Assembly (NCBI RefSeq): GCF_001509585.1 | Contig: NZ_LNCI01000005.1 | Coordinates: forward strand, 186,001-250,000 | DNA from: Tropicimonas marinistellae | GTDB lineage: Bacteria; Pseudomonadota; Alphaproteobacteria; Rhodobacterales; Rhodobacteraceae | Direction of reading: 5' to 3' | DNA: 64,000 nt | Shown here: in pieces, positions 27,023 to 35,928 of the stretch | Position numbering within the stretch: position 1 is the first letter of the stretch | Layout: every line of letters begins with the position of its first letter | Made by a program: the position numbers and the translations under genes | Notes under the pieces: generated by a model | The model's database searches: none | What the model was told of the DNA's origin: nothing | What the model saw: only the letters and a program-made list of their open reading frames with translations

Positions 27023-28189
27023 ATGTCAAAAATTTCCCGTCAAAGGCCTCTCCGCCGCAGATTGCTGACAGGTATTTCGTCCATCGCATTCACCGCGCTG
27101 ACCTTTGCCGTCGCCGGAGTCGCAATCGTTCAGGGTGCCGACACGATAGCCCATCGCGCCGAAGCCGCCGCACCGCCACCCGTCGCGGAGGCGCTCCCGG
27201 TGACGGTTTCCTCCCTTCAGATCGAAACCGGGTACGAGACCGTCCGCAGTTTCGCTGGAAAAATCGAACCAGTTCAGGAAAGCGACCTGAGTTTCGAATT
27301 CGGCGGTCGCATAATCGAGATCCTCGTCGATGAAGGCGATCATGTCCGGGAAGGCGACGCTGTTGCCCGTCTCGACATTTCACTCCTTGAGGCAGAACTT
27401 GCACGTCTGAACGCAGCGCGTGACGCGCTGGAGGCGAACCTGTCTTTTGCAGCGCTTTCCGTGGAGCGGCGGCAGGCGTTGCAGGAACGTGGGTTTACGT
27501 CCATCGAGACCCTCGACCGCGCCCGCTTCGACCGCGATGTGCTTGCGGCGCAAATCTCGGAAACAGATGCGACCATACGGTCGGTGAAGCTCCGTATCGA
27601 GAAATCCGAGCTGCGGTCGCCATACAGCGGAACCGTAGGTGCCCGCACCATCGACGTCGGAACCTCGGTCGCGGCTGGTGTGCCGGTTGTTCGGCTCATG
27701 ACGGATGGCGTGGCCAATGTGCGCGTCGGCGTGCCGCTCTGGCTGGAACCCGGTGAACTGCAGCGCGCGACACTGCACAGCGAGGGCCGCATGCTGCCCG
27801 CACGCCTGAACTCGGTCCGGCCGGACATCGATCCGTTGACCCGAACCCGCACCGCAATCTTCCGGGTCGAGTCGACCGACCTCCCCTTCGGCTCCACGAC
27901 ATCTGTGCGCGTTCCCCGCACGGTGTCGCAACGCGGCGCCTGGGTCGATGTCCGCGCCTTGCGCGAGGGGGCATCGGGCGTTTGGACCGTCCTTGTCATT
28001 GATGCAGAGGACCGCGCCCGGCATCTTGCCGTGGAAGTGCAGGAGGTTCAGGGGGATCGTGCTTTTGTGTCCGGGGACATCGCGCCCGGGCTTCGGTTCC
28101 TGACCGAAGGGCCGCAGCGTGTCGTGCCCGGACAGCTTGTCAGGCCGATCGAGGCAAATTCCATCCAGCTTTCGATGGGGGAGAAATGA
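27023..28189 (+). CDS. RND efflux periplasmic adaptor (membrane fusion protein)
   Basis: 388 aa from ATG 27023 with GGAG six bases upstream (ATG 27011 is possible). The N-terminal membrane anchor is ISSIAFTALTFAVAGVAIVQ. The lipoyl halves are GKIEPVQESDLSFEFGGRII, with VDEGDHVREGDAVARLD, and IEKSELRSPYSGTVGARTID. They flank an alpha-helical hairpin (about 115-165), and beta-barrel and membrane-proximal domains follow. It links the inner-membrane pump to an outer-membrane channel, which is not encoded here. It is two bases from the pump gene and controlled by the divergent TetR. Confidence 0.9.
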   Translation: MSKISRQRPLRRRLLTGISSIAFTALTFAVAGVAIVQGADTIAHRAEAAAPPPVAEALPVTVSSLQIETGYETVRSFAGKIEPVQESDLSFEFGGRIIEILVDEGDHVREGDAVARLDISLLEAELARLNAARDALEANLSFAALSVERRQALQERGFTSIETLDRARFDRDVLAAQISETDATIRSVKLRIEKSELRSPYSGTVGARTIDVGTSVAAGVPVVRLMTDGVANVRVGVPLWLEPGELQRATLHSEGRMLPARLNSVRPDIDPLTRTRTAIFRVESTDLPFGSTTSVRVPRTVSQRGAWVDVRALREGASGVWTVLVIDAEDRARHLAVEVQEVQGDRAFVSGDIAPGLRFLTEGPQRVVPGQLVRPIEANSIQLSMGEK

Positions 28190-28190
28190 C

Positions 28191-31100
28191 ATGCCCCGCT
28201 CTCTCGCCACACTGACCTTCCGCCAGCCGCGCCTCGTGGCGCTGATCCTGCTCGTCCTTGTCTCGGCGGGTTTGTCATCGCTGCTGTCACTCGGGCGGCA
28301 GGAAGACCCGACGATCACCAACCTCTTCGCGACCGTCACGACCAGTTTCCCCGGGGCCGATCCCGCCCGGGTGGAAGCGCTCGTTACTGCACGGATCGAG
28401 GACGAACTGCGGGAGATCGCTGAGGTCGACACGGTCTCCTCGGTCTCCGGGCAAGGCATCTCGGTGGTGTCGGTCGAACTGCTGGAGACGCTTGACGACA
28501 CCACCATCCAACAGGTCTGGTCGGAGGCGCGCGACGCCGTGGCCGACGCCAGCCAATCCTTCCCGGCAGGGGTCGGGACGCCCGAATTCGATGCCGAAGG
28601 GATCTCCGCCTATTCTGCGGTGATCGGCGTCATCGCGGAAACCGAGGCAACCCCGACAACCGTACTCTCGCGCCACGCCGAAGCGCTCGCAGAAAGGCTG
28701 CGCAGCATTCCCCAAACCCGAGCAGTGGATTTGTTCGGCGCCCCGGAAGAGGAGGTGCACGTCACTCTGGATGCCATGGCGCTGGCCGCCGTCGGCATCA
28801 CTGTGGACCAAGTGTCTGCCGCGATCACGGGAGCGGACGGCAAGGTCCAGGCCGGTCGCCTTCAGGATCGGGACACGAACCTTGCAATTGGTATTTCGGG
28901 CGAGGTCGAGGCCCTTGACCGCCTCCGTGGCATCCCGCTCCGCCAGGGAGCCGACGGGGCGGTCCTAAAACTGGGCGACGTGGCCGAGATCAGCCGCGGA
29001 CCGCGTGCGCCGGCAGAAGAGCTGGCGCTCGTTGACGGACGTCCGGCGGTTCTGGTCGGTGTGCTGGCGCAGGACGGCGTGCAGATCGACCGCTGGTTGG
29101 CGTTCGTCCGGCAGGAACTTGCCGCGAGCGCCGATTCCGTACCGGTCGGCATCACGGAGACACTGCTCTTTGACCAGTCGACCTACACGCTCGACAGGTT
29201 GGCCGACGTCGGCACGAACATGGCAATCGGGGTCGCCATCGTCGTGGGCGTGCTGTTCCTCACCCTCGGCGTGCGCGCCGCCGCCATCGTCGCGATCGTG
29301 CTGCCCGTGGTGAGCCTGGCGACGCTTGCGACCATGAACATCATCGGCCTGCCGATCCACCAGATGTCCGTGACCGGGTTGATCGTCGCCCTCGGCCTGC
29401 TGGTTGACGCGGCAATCGTCATGACCGACGAGGTCCGCAAGCGGCTGGAGGGCGGGATGCCCCGCGCCAATGCAGTCGGCGATGCCGTGCAACGGCTCAT
29501 CGCCCCTCTCATCGCCTCGACCGTGACGACGGCCCTTTCCTTCACGCCGATGATCCTGCTGCCTGGTCCGCCCGGTGACTTCGTCGGCGCGATTGCTATT
29601 GCGGTGGTTTTGATGCTGCTGTGGTCGCTTTTTGTTGCCCTGACCGTCACGCCGGCGCTGGCCGGGTGGCTGCTTTCGGCGCCTCGCTCCGAGCGGAAGT
29701 CGGTGCCATCCGGTGATGTTTTCGGTCGGATCTTTGCTGCCTCGCTTCGCTGGTCGGTGGCTCACCCGCTCAAGAGCATTGCCTTGTCGTTGATCCTTCC
29801 CCTTCTGGGCTTTGCCAGTTTTCCCACCCTGACCGCGCAGTTCTTTCCCGGCGTAGAACGCAACCAGTTCTACATCGAATTGGATATGCCGGCAGGCACC
29901 GCAATCGACGCCACCCACGCTGTCGCCAGGGAAATCGACGCGCAGCTTGCTGCCATTCCCGAAATCAGTAAGGCCTACTGGACGATCGGAAAGTCCGGCC
30001 CGGCGTTTTACTACAACATCACCGGGGGGCGCAGTCGCGAACCCGGATATGCGCAGGCGATGGTGACCACGACAACCGAAGAGGCCGCCGCACGCCTTGT
30101 GCCGATCCTCCAGCAGCGGCTGGACACGGATTTCACCGAAGCGCAGGTCATCGTGCGCGGCCTCGTGCAGGGCCCGCCGGTTGCGGCGCCGATCGAACTT
30201 CGTTTCGTCGGGCAGGATGTCGAGGTGCTGCGCCAGATCGGCGACGACGCCCGTGCGGTGATTGCAGGGCTCGACTTCACGACGCAGGTTCGCACGACCT
30301 CCAGCGGTGGTGCGCCGCGCCTGCGCTACGAGATCGACGAAATCAAAGCACGGCAATTCGGCGTCTCACTGACCGACATCGCCCGCCAGCTCGAGGTCGC
30401 GCTGGTCGGTGCCACCGGTGGGTCCATGGTCGAAGGCACAGAGACCCTACCGATCAGGGTCCGTTTCGATGCCCGTCTGCGCGGCGACACGCTGGGTATC
30501 TCGGACCTGCCCATCCTCCCGCCAAACGCGGCCGATCTTGCCGCTCAGGGCTCGTTTCCCGGCGTACCGCTTTCCGAGCTCGCGACGCTTCGCCTGGAAC
30601 CCTCCGAGAGCCCAATTGTGCGGCGCAACGGAGAACGTACAAACACAGTGCAGGCGTTTCTCGTACCCGGCCTGCTGCCCGAAGAGGCGCTGCAGGGCGC
30701 CCTGGCCGCGCTTGACGCTTCCGGGTTCGACTTGCCCGCCGGCTACCGCCTCGAACTTGGCGGCGACAGCGATGCCCGGTCCAACACGGTCGGCAACCTC
30801 ATGGCCTCCGTGGGGCTCATCGTGACCCTGACCATCGCCACCATTGCGCTGACCTTCAACAGCTTCCGCCTCACGGCTGCGGCTCTGGTCGTCTGCGTAC
30901 TTTCCGCCGGGCTGTCCATCCTGTCGCTCGCGATCCTTCAGCATCCCTTCGGCATCACCGCGATCATCGGCGTGATCGGTTCTATCGGCGTGTCGATCAA
31001 CGCCGCGATCATCATCCTGACCGGGTTACAGGGCGATAGGCGTGCGGCCGCGGGGGACCGCGCCGCGATGGCCGAGGTCGTCGCGAACTCGGCGCGGCAC

Positions 31101-31331
31101 ATCATTTCGACGACGGTGACTACTTGCGGTGGTTTCCTTCCGCTGATCCTCGAAGGCGGTGGTTTCTGGCCTCCGTTCGCAACCGCGATTGCCGGCGGCG
31201 TATTGCTCTCGACCGTGGTGTCCTTCTACTTCACACCGGCGCTTTTTGCCTTGATTTCCCGGCCGACCTCCGCCGCCGAGACAGGGCATACCCTGCCCTC
31301 CCCTGTGGCGTTACGCGTTGCGGCGGAATAG
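28191..31331 (+). CDS. RND-family efflux transporter permease
   Basis: 1046 aa inner-membrane proton-driven pump of the AcrB/MdtC superfamily. Start ATG 28191 immediately follows the MFP stop. The N-terminal GRQEDPTITNLFATVTTSFP and PGADPARVEALVTARIEDEL motifs, the TM4 block GLLVDAAIVMTDEVRKRLEG and the second-half TM10-12 block (FGITAIIGVIGSIGVSINAA) are all present. In TM4 only one of the two AcrB aspartates is kept (D406, followed by Ala407). The AcrB TM10 lysine is not evident in SINAAIIIL. The substrate is unknown. No TolC-type gene is adjacent. Confidence 0.9.
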   Translation: MPRSLATLTFRQPRLVALILLVLVSAGLSSLLSLGRQEDPTITNLFATVTTSFPGADPARVEALVTARIEDELREIAEVDTVSSVSGQGISVVSVELLETLDDTTIQQVWSEARDAVADASQSFPAGVGTPEFDAEGISAYSAVIGVIAETEATPTTVLSRHAEALAERLRSIPQTRAVDLFGAPEEEVHVTLDAMALAAVGITVDQVSAAITGADGKVQAGRLQDRDTNLAIGISGEVEALDRLRGIPLRQGADGAVLKLGDVAEISRGPRAPAEELALVDGRPAVLVGVLAQDGVQIDRWLAFVRQELAASADSVPVGITETLLFDQSTYTLDRLADVGTNMAIGVAIVVGVLFLTLGVRAAAIVAIVLPVVSLATLATMNIIGLPIHQMSVTGLIVALGLLVDAAIVMTDEVRKRLEGGMPRANAVGDAVQRLIAPLIASTVTTALSFTPMILLPGPPGDFVGAIAIAVVLMLLWSLFVALTVTPALAGWLLSAPRSERKSVPSGDVFGRIFAASLRWSVAHPLKSIALSLILPLLGFASFPTLTAQFFPGVERNQFYIELDMPAGTAIDATHAVAREIDAQLAAIPEISKAYWTIGKSGPAFYYNITGGRSREPGYAQAMVTTTTEEAAARLVPILQQRLDTDFTEAQVIVRGLVQGPPVAAPIELRFVGQDVEVLRQIGDDARAVIAGLDFTTQVRTTSSGGAPRLRYEIDEIKARQFGVSLTDIARQLEVALVGATGGSMVEGTETLPIRVRFDARLRGDTLGISDLPILPPNAADLAAQGSFPGVPLSELATLRLEPSESPIVRRNGERTNTVQAFLVPGLLPEEALQGALAALDASGFDLPAGYRLELGGDSDARSNTVGNLMASVGLIVTLTIATIALTFNSFRLTAAALVVCVLSAGLSILSLAILQHPFGITAIIGVIGSIGVSINAAIIILTGLQGDRRAAAGDRAAMAEVVANSARHIISTTVTTCGGFLPLILEGGGFWPPFATAIAGGVLLSTVVSFYFTPALFALISRPTSAAETGHTLPSPVALRVAAE

Positions 31332-31412
31332 TCCGCCGACTCCGCCACGGGCCAATGCTCAAAGCCGCAAGGTCCCTGCCGGCGGTCGACGGATGGCAAA
31401 AAGCGCCGCCGG

Positions 31413-32177
31413 TCAGAACATCATGCAATCGGCCCCGGGGGGCAAAGGGGCCGACCCTTCGGGCAACGTGGGCGTGTAGTCGAAGCTCACTATCTGCGCA
31501 TCGGTGTCGAAGGCAATGAAAAGCTGGTTCGACCCCGGACGAACTGCGACCCCTTCCGGGTCCAACCCGTATTCGTGCAGCGGCGCCGTCGCCAGCAGCT
31601 CGCCGTTTTCGTCGAATTCGTAAAGGCTATTCGTGCCCTCGAGGTCATCCACGATCAGCAAATGCCCGGTTCGTGGATCGCGGGCGATGCCCTGGGCCTC
31701 GCTCAGCGGTGGCGTCATCGTCATCGTGTCGATACGGCGCAGGATACGTCCATCAGGCGCGAGCCAGCTCAGGTATTCCGGATCGTCTTCCACGGTGATC
31801 AGGGAGCCATCCCGATCGATGGCAATGCCCTCCGTGTCGGCCCACCCGCCTTCGATTTGGAATGGCGCACCGACTTGCTCGCCGTTCTTGGTCAGACGCT
31901 GGAACATCCCTGCCCCATCGGCCACGAGCAACCCATCGCCTTCGATCGAGATGGCCTTGATCCTGTTGAGGGCAGAACCTATGCGCCTCAACTCGTCGCC
32001 TTCGAGCGTGACCAGTATGGCCTCGGGCCCCTCGTTGGCGATCCAGAGGCCGCAGAAAGTCGGATCGTAGTCGATGCTGGCCGGTCGATTCAGGAAATAG
32101 CTATTCGTCTTGCGAAGATCCAACGCCGAACCCGGCGAGGCGATCAGGACCAACAGTATTGGCAAAACTCGGTGCAT
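31413..32177 (-). CDS. SdiA-regulated / esterase-like phytase-type secreted propeller
   Basis: 254 aa from an ATG with GGAG seven bases upstream. A signal peptide (HRVLPILLVLIASPGSA) is followed by propeller-like repeats: IDYDPTFCGLWIANEGPEAI, IKAISIEGDGLLVADGAG, GIAIDRDGSLITVEDDPEYL, GIARDPRTGHLLIVDDLEGT and PEGVAVRPGSNQLFIAFDTD. This fits the SdiA-regulated family (a YjiK-like extracytoplasmic propeller of unknown activity). Two Cys (in FCGL and ADCM) might form a disulfide. It converges on the RND pump gene and is probably monocistronic. Confidence 0.75.
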   Translation of the reverse strand: MHRVLPILLVLIASPGSALDLRKTNSYFLNRPASIDYDPTFCGLWIANEGPEAILVTLEGDELRRIGSALNRIKAISIEGDGLLVADGAGMFQRLTKNGEQVGAPFQIEGGWADTEGIAIDRDGSLITVEDDPEYLSWLAPDGRILRRIDTMTMTPPLSEAQGIARDPRTGHLLIVDDLEGTNSLYEFDENGELLATAPLHEYGLDPEGVAVRPGSNQLFIAFDTDAQIVSFDYTPTLPEGSAPLPPGADCMMF

Positions 32178-32657
32178 GGCGCATCTCCGGTTGTCGCCGG
32201 CCGATTGTGGCATCAAGTGCGGCGTCGTCAAAGAAGTACGAGGTTCGTCCTTGGCGTCAAATGAGGAATCAAATGGCGTTCGTCAGTCTGGCGAGCCCTT
32301 GTGGATTGAGTTGGCGTTCCTTCGGTCGCCGTCAAACCAGCCAAGTCACCCTTAACGACAGGCTGCGGAGTTCCTCGAGGGGCTTGTGCGCCCCAAAAAC
32401 CAATCCGGTAAAGTTGTTCACGACGGCATCACGCCGTCTCAAAGGCCCCTTCAGGTTTATCCACCTCCCACACTTCGCGCCTCAGAACGTGGTGACAGCC
32501 CTCGTCCCCATCTCGATTGCGCTAGCGAAGCATCGCCGCGATCGTACCACCCATTAATCGGGTGTTCGGTGGGGGGCGACCCTCCTCGCCATCCGCTCCG
32601 ACCTGCGACCTGCGACCTGCGACCTGCGACCGTTCGTATCCTGCATACGCCCGTGAT
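32178..32657. other. Intergenic stretch, no gene; contains a 7-base tandem repeat
   Basis: About 480 bases upstream of the SdiA-regulated-type gene. Apart from the repeat at 32599-32632 I see no gene or structure I can name. Confidence 0.45.
32599..32632 (+). repeat. Tandem repeat, 7-base unit CGACCTG
   Basis: CGACCTG is repeated four times and followed by a partial unit (CGACC). Because 7 is not a multiple of 3, it would shift a coding frame, which agrees with a non-coding location next to a helicase relic. Confidence 0.8.
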
Positions 32658-33146
32658 CTAGGTCGCGAACCAAAGAAATCGGGTCGCCAACCACGAGACT
32701 GCCAAGTTATGCCTTGCGAAAATGGAGATTGCCGCGTCGGCCCTCCATGTCGCGCACAAGACGTGCTGCGGGAAACACTGAACCCGGTTCTCCTCACGCC
32801 GCAGGAGCTTTGACTCTTCAAGCCAAGCCACAGCCGTCTTCGCTCTTGTGTCGTCCGTAGCGTCGTCCCGCTGGAAATCGCGGTCCTTCTCCCTCTTCAG
32901 GATCTCGCCCGGTGTCGCAACGATCTCACCGCTCTTCCGCGTTCGGGTATCTAGCCGCCGCAAGGCTTTCAGGATTGTCGCGATCTCGTGTCGGGAAAAT
33001 CGAAACCGAGCACTCAGCCCAAACCGGCGATCCACGTCTTCCGTGTTGAGAGAAAGCACATACCTGGCTGGGCCCCGATCTCGACCGGCGCGGCGGGCTT
33101 CTCGAAAGTAGATTTCAAGCGAGCCAGTCACCTCGCCAATGCACAT
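32658..33146 (-). pseudogene. RecQ-family DNA helicase, internal fragment
   Basis: The minus strand reads GSLEIYFREARRAGRDRGPA, then YVLSLNTEDVDRRFGLSARF, ATILKALRRLD, SGEIVATPGEIL and TDDTRAKTAVAWLEESKLLR. REARRAGRDR corresponds to helicase motif VI (usually QE.GRAGRD). The following text is the middle domain of long RecQ-like helicases, often part of DNA repair or phage-defence loci. After ENRVQ the homology moves to another frame (VFPAARLVRDMEG) and ends. Motifs I-V and the C-terminus are absent. Confidence 0.75.
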
Positions 33147-33259
33147 TCGAAGATCTGATCAACTAGCAGCCTTGGACGGCGTGGCATCGGCGGCTAGGGT
33201 CGGTTTGGCGAAACTCGGGGGTCGGAAACACCGGTGGCAAGACGAGGGGCACGCGAGAG

Positions 33260-34534
33260 ATGACGGTTGGGAAGAATACGGCATGGTCCCGGTGGGTGGG
33301 TGTGTTGATCGCCATCGCATGTATGGCCGTTGTCTTCCCATTCGCCGCGCAGGCACAAGATCGAAGTGCCGTCGAGCGCCAGTTCCAGGCGTGGCTCGAA
33401 GCGACCGTCTGGCCGCGTGCACGGGCGGAAGGTGTCTCCCGCCGGACCTTCGATGCGGCGTTTTCCGGCGTGAGCCTGAATTGGGAACTGCCTGATCTCG
33501 TGCCGCCCGGCGCGCCCCGCAGAACGCCCAAGCAACAACGGCAGGCCGAGTTCGGATCGCCGGGCCGATACTTCAGTCGCGGCGGCATTGATGGCGCGAC
33601 TTCTGTCGGACGAGCCATGGCGAAGCGCCATGCAACGACGCTGGCTGCCGTTGAGCGGAGCACTGGCGTACCTGCGCGGATCATCCTCGCGATCTGGGGG
33701 CGCGAAAGCGGGTATGGACGGGTGGACATTCCGCACAACGCCTTCGAGGTGCTCGGGACCAAGGGCTTCATGAGCACCCGAGCGGATTACTTCACCGGAG
33801 AACTTATTGCAGCTTTGGTGATTGCGGAGGCGCAGCATGTCCCCGCCGGGAGGATGAAAAGCAGTTGGGCCGGCGCTCTTGGTCAACCTCAGTTCATGCC
33901 TTCGAGTTTTCTGTCCTACGCGGCCGATGGTGACGGCGACGGTCATGCCGATATCTGGCGGTCGGACGCCGATACCATCGCGTCGATTGGAACCTACCTC
34001 GCGCGGCACGGCTGGGTGTCAGGCAGAGACTGGGGCTTCGAGGTGAGAGTGCCGGAAACGCTCTCTTGCGCGCTGGAGGGCCCGGATCAAGGCCGGCCAA
34101 TCCGGGACTGGGAGGCAATGGGCTTTGCACGTGTGTCGGGCCGGCCATTTCCGGAGCACGAACGGGGTTCAGAAGGCTACCTCCTGATGCCGGCAGGACG
34201 CCACGGGCCGGCGTTTGTCGTCACGCCGAACTTCTACGTCCTGAAGGAATACAACATGAGCGATCTCTACGCGCTCTTCGTGGGTCACGTCGGAGATCGC
34301 ATTCAGTTCGGGGTTGGAGATTTTGCACGGGGTTGGGACGACGTGGGACGTCTCTATCGTTCAGAAATCGCGACCATCCAGCAGGCGCTCGAGGCGACGG
34401 GGCATGACGTGGGCGGTGTCGACGGTCTCCCGGGCTTCAAGACCCGTCGCTCGATTGGACGTTGGCAGGAGGCAAATGGCCGACAACCGACATGTTTTCC
34501 GACGGCAAGCCTGGTTTCGGCTTTCTCGAAATGA
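33260..34534 (+). CDS. Lytic murein transglycosylase (MltB/SltB type) with peptidoglycan-binding domain
   Basis: 424 aa periplasmic enzyme cleaving the glycan strand to 1,6-anhydro-muropeptides. The signal segment is WVGVLIAIACMAVVFPFAAQ. The SLT_2 catalytic domain (about residues 35-330) shows RIILAIWGRESGYGRVDIPH, whose Glu in GRESGYG is the catalytic acid. GALGQPQFMPSSFLSYAADG and WGFEVRVPE follow. A PG_binding_1 domain closes the protein (ATGHDVGGVDGLPGFKTRRS with RWQEANG). The length is normal for the alphaproteobacterial form. It is monocistronic. Confidence 0.92.
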   Translation: MTVGKNTAWSRWVGVLIAIACMAVVFPFAAQAQDRSAVERQFQAWLEATVWPRARAEGVSRRTFDAAFSGVSLNWELPDLVPPGAPRRTPKQQRQAEFGSPGRYFSRGGIDGATSVGRAMAKRHATTLAAVERSTGVPARIILAIWGRESGYGRVDIPHNAFEVLGTKGFMSTRADYFTGELIAALVIAEAQHVPAGRMKSSWAGALGQPQFMPSSFLSYAADGDGDGHADIWRSDADTIASIGTYLARHGWVSGRDWGFEVRVPETLSCALEGPDQGRPIRDWEAMGFARVSGRPFPEHERGSEGYLLMPAGRHGPAFVVTPNFYVLKEYNMSDLYALFVGHVGDRIQFGVGDFARGWDDVGRLYRSEIATIQQALEATGHDVGGVDGLPGFKTRRSIGRWQEANGRQPTCFPTASLVSAFSK

Positions 34535-35294
34535 TCCACGATCTTGGAAGATTGGAAGCAAGTCGCCCCGCACGCAATTGAAACGAGCGGGTTGGCACGT
34601 ACAGCCCCATCAAGCTGAACTCCCCATCGCCGAAACACTCGCATCGTTTCAAATATCGAACTGATCAGCCATTTTTTCCGATAGTGTTTCCAGACACTGA
34701 AACGACTGTTGATCATTCAACCAGGCCGCAGCACGCGTCGAGCCGGCGATCTTGCGTGGTTCTGCACGGAGGGCCACGTGCATTTTTCCGCCCGTCCCTG
34801 ACTGCGGCGCGGCGCCTTGGCGACAAGCCGCGCTGCTGCAAAACGCGAAAGCCGTCGTTGCTTGCATTGCCGAGCATCAGTGCGACGGCGTTCCTTCGTG
34901 CATGACGTGATGCTGACAGCGACAGCCCACCCTTGGTCGCGAGCGGTGACTTCATCCGAGGCTCATTGGACGGACGAATCCGGATCGAACGTAGTTGAGG
35001 TCAGGTCGTCAGGTCGCCTCTGTAACGCACCGTTTCGGCGCGTCTGGTCGCCGTCTCGTCAAAGCTCAGAGGACCGCGAATCGTAGCTTGAGCCGGTGTC
35101 CGGTTTCTGGGTGTGTGGCTTAGAGAAACGATGGTGGTAATGCTCGTGAATTGTTCGAAATCACATGGAGAATTCGACACAAAATCTCCCTAAAATGATC
35201 GAAAATTAGGGTGACTAATTTTTCATTAGTATTTATGATGAGTGTGCAGGTAACGAGTATGTATGTTTCCGATTGTAGCGAAGAAGGGTGTGAG
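34535..35294. other. Stretch without a supported gene; AT-rich palindrome near the right end
   Basis: A minus-strand frame ending at 34649 reads protein-like (MHVALRAEPRKIAGSTRAAA ... LSEKMADQFDI), but I cannot assign it and its upstream part is not convincing. At 35214-35230 an inverted repeat ACTAAT-TTTTC-ATTAGT lies in an AT-rich patch 65 bases upstream of the next gene; it may be a regulatory site. Confidence 0.4.
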
Positions 35295-35636
35295 ATGAGT
35301 GTTGTAACGAGTTTGGCCGCAGTGGCACAGTCTGTTCTTCCCGTGCCGCAAGGGGCGAGAGTTTTGATCCGTCCCACTGTTTACGAAGGATCCGAGGGCG
35401 CATGGAAGGCCGGGCTATGGTTTGTTGGCATACGGCGCATCCGGGCCGTTGTCATGCCGCTGGACGGCGGGAAACCAATTGCCCTGGCTCAGGATCTGTC
35501 GGACGCAAAGGAAGCATCCGACCTGGCAAGATCCTATGCACAAGTTGCCGCAGGAATTGACCTGCCGCCGGTAACTCCACCGACTCAAAATACCGAAACC
35601 CTCGTGGATCATTCCGAAGAAGCAGCGACGCACTGA
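35295..35636 (+). CDS. Hypothetical small protein
   Basis: 113 aa from ATG 35295, chosen because AGGG lies eight bases upstream; in-frame ATGs at 35211 and 35259 would extend it. The middle contains VPQGARVLIRPTVYEGSEGA and WKAGLWFVGIRRIRAVVMPL, a likely beta-rich fold. An Ala-rich helix (DAKEASDLARSYAQVAAG) and a polar tail follow. No signal peptide or membrane segment. I do not recognise the family. The AT-rich upstream region differs from the surroundings. Confidence 0.5.
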   Translation: MSVVTSLAAVAQSVLPVPQGARVLIRPTVYEGSEGAWKAGLWFVGIRRIRAVVMPLDGGKPIALAQDLSDAKEASDLARSYAQVAAGIDLPPVTPPTQNTETLVDHSEEAATH

Positions 35637-35928
35637 TTTAGTGATCCGCGGATGCAAGTCGTTTCGATTGCCCGGTCACGATTTGAGAAGCAGATTGCGG
35701 TATCGGTGTTCGCGCTTTTGAAGAGAGCCACAGCCCGGGCAACCACCGTATGGCGACCGGGTTTCGGGAGAAGAACCTGCCTTGTCTCGACAAGACGCCC
35801 GATCATGCCTCGTTTGGGCGTCGAATGGGGCTGAAGGAGATCTCTGGACGCGTCTTGTCCAGTATCCGCCGCCTTATCTGACTACTCTCGCGCCGCGAAC
35901 CAGACCGTCTGGGACGTCCGGTATTAGC
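35637..35928. other. Intergenic stretch, nothing recognised
   Basis: About 290 bases between two convergent genes. No gene or obvious Rho-independent terminator is seen. Confidence 0.4.

Noticed and set aside
28965-30356. Long minus-strand open frame (463 codons) opposite the RND pump gene
   Set aside because: It is antisense to an unmistakable RND coding region, lacks a ribosome site and has the His/Arg/Gln-rich composition typical of GC-rich shadow frames.
32599-32632. Seven-base tandem repeat considered as a replication iteron or CRISPR
   Set aside because: The unit is too short and there are no spacers, no nearby rep or cas gene and no AT-rich unwinding element.
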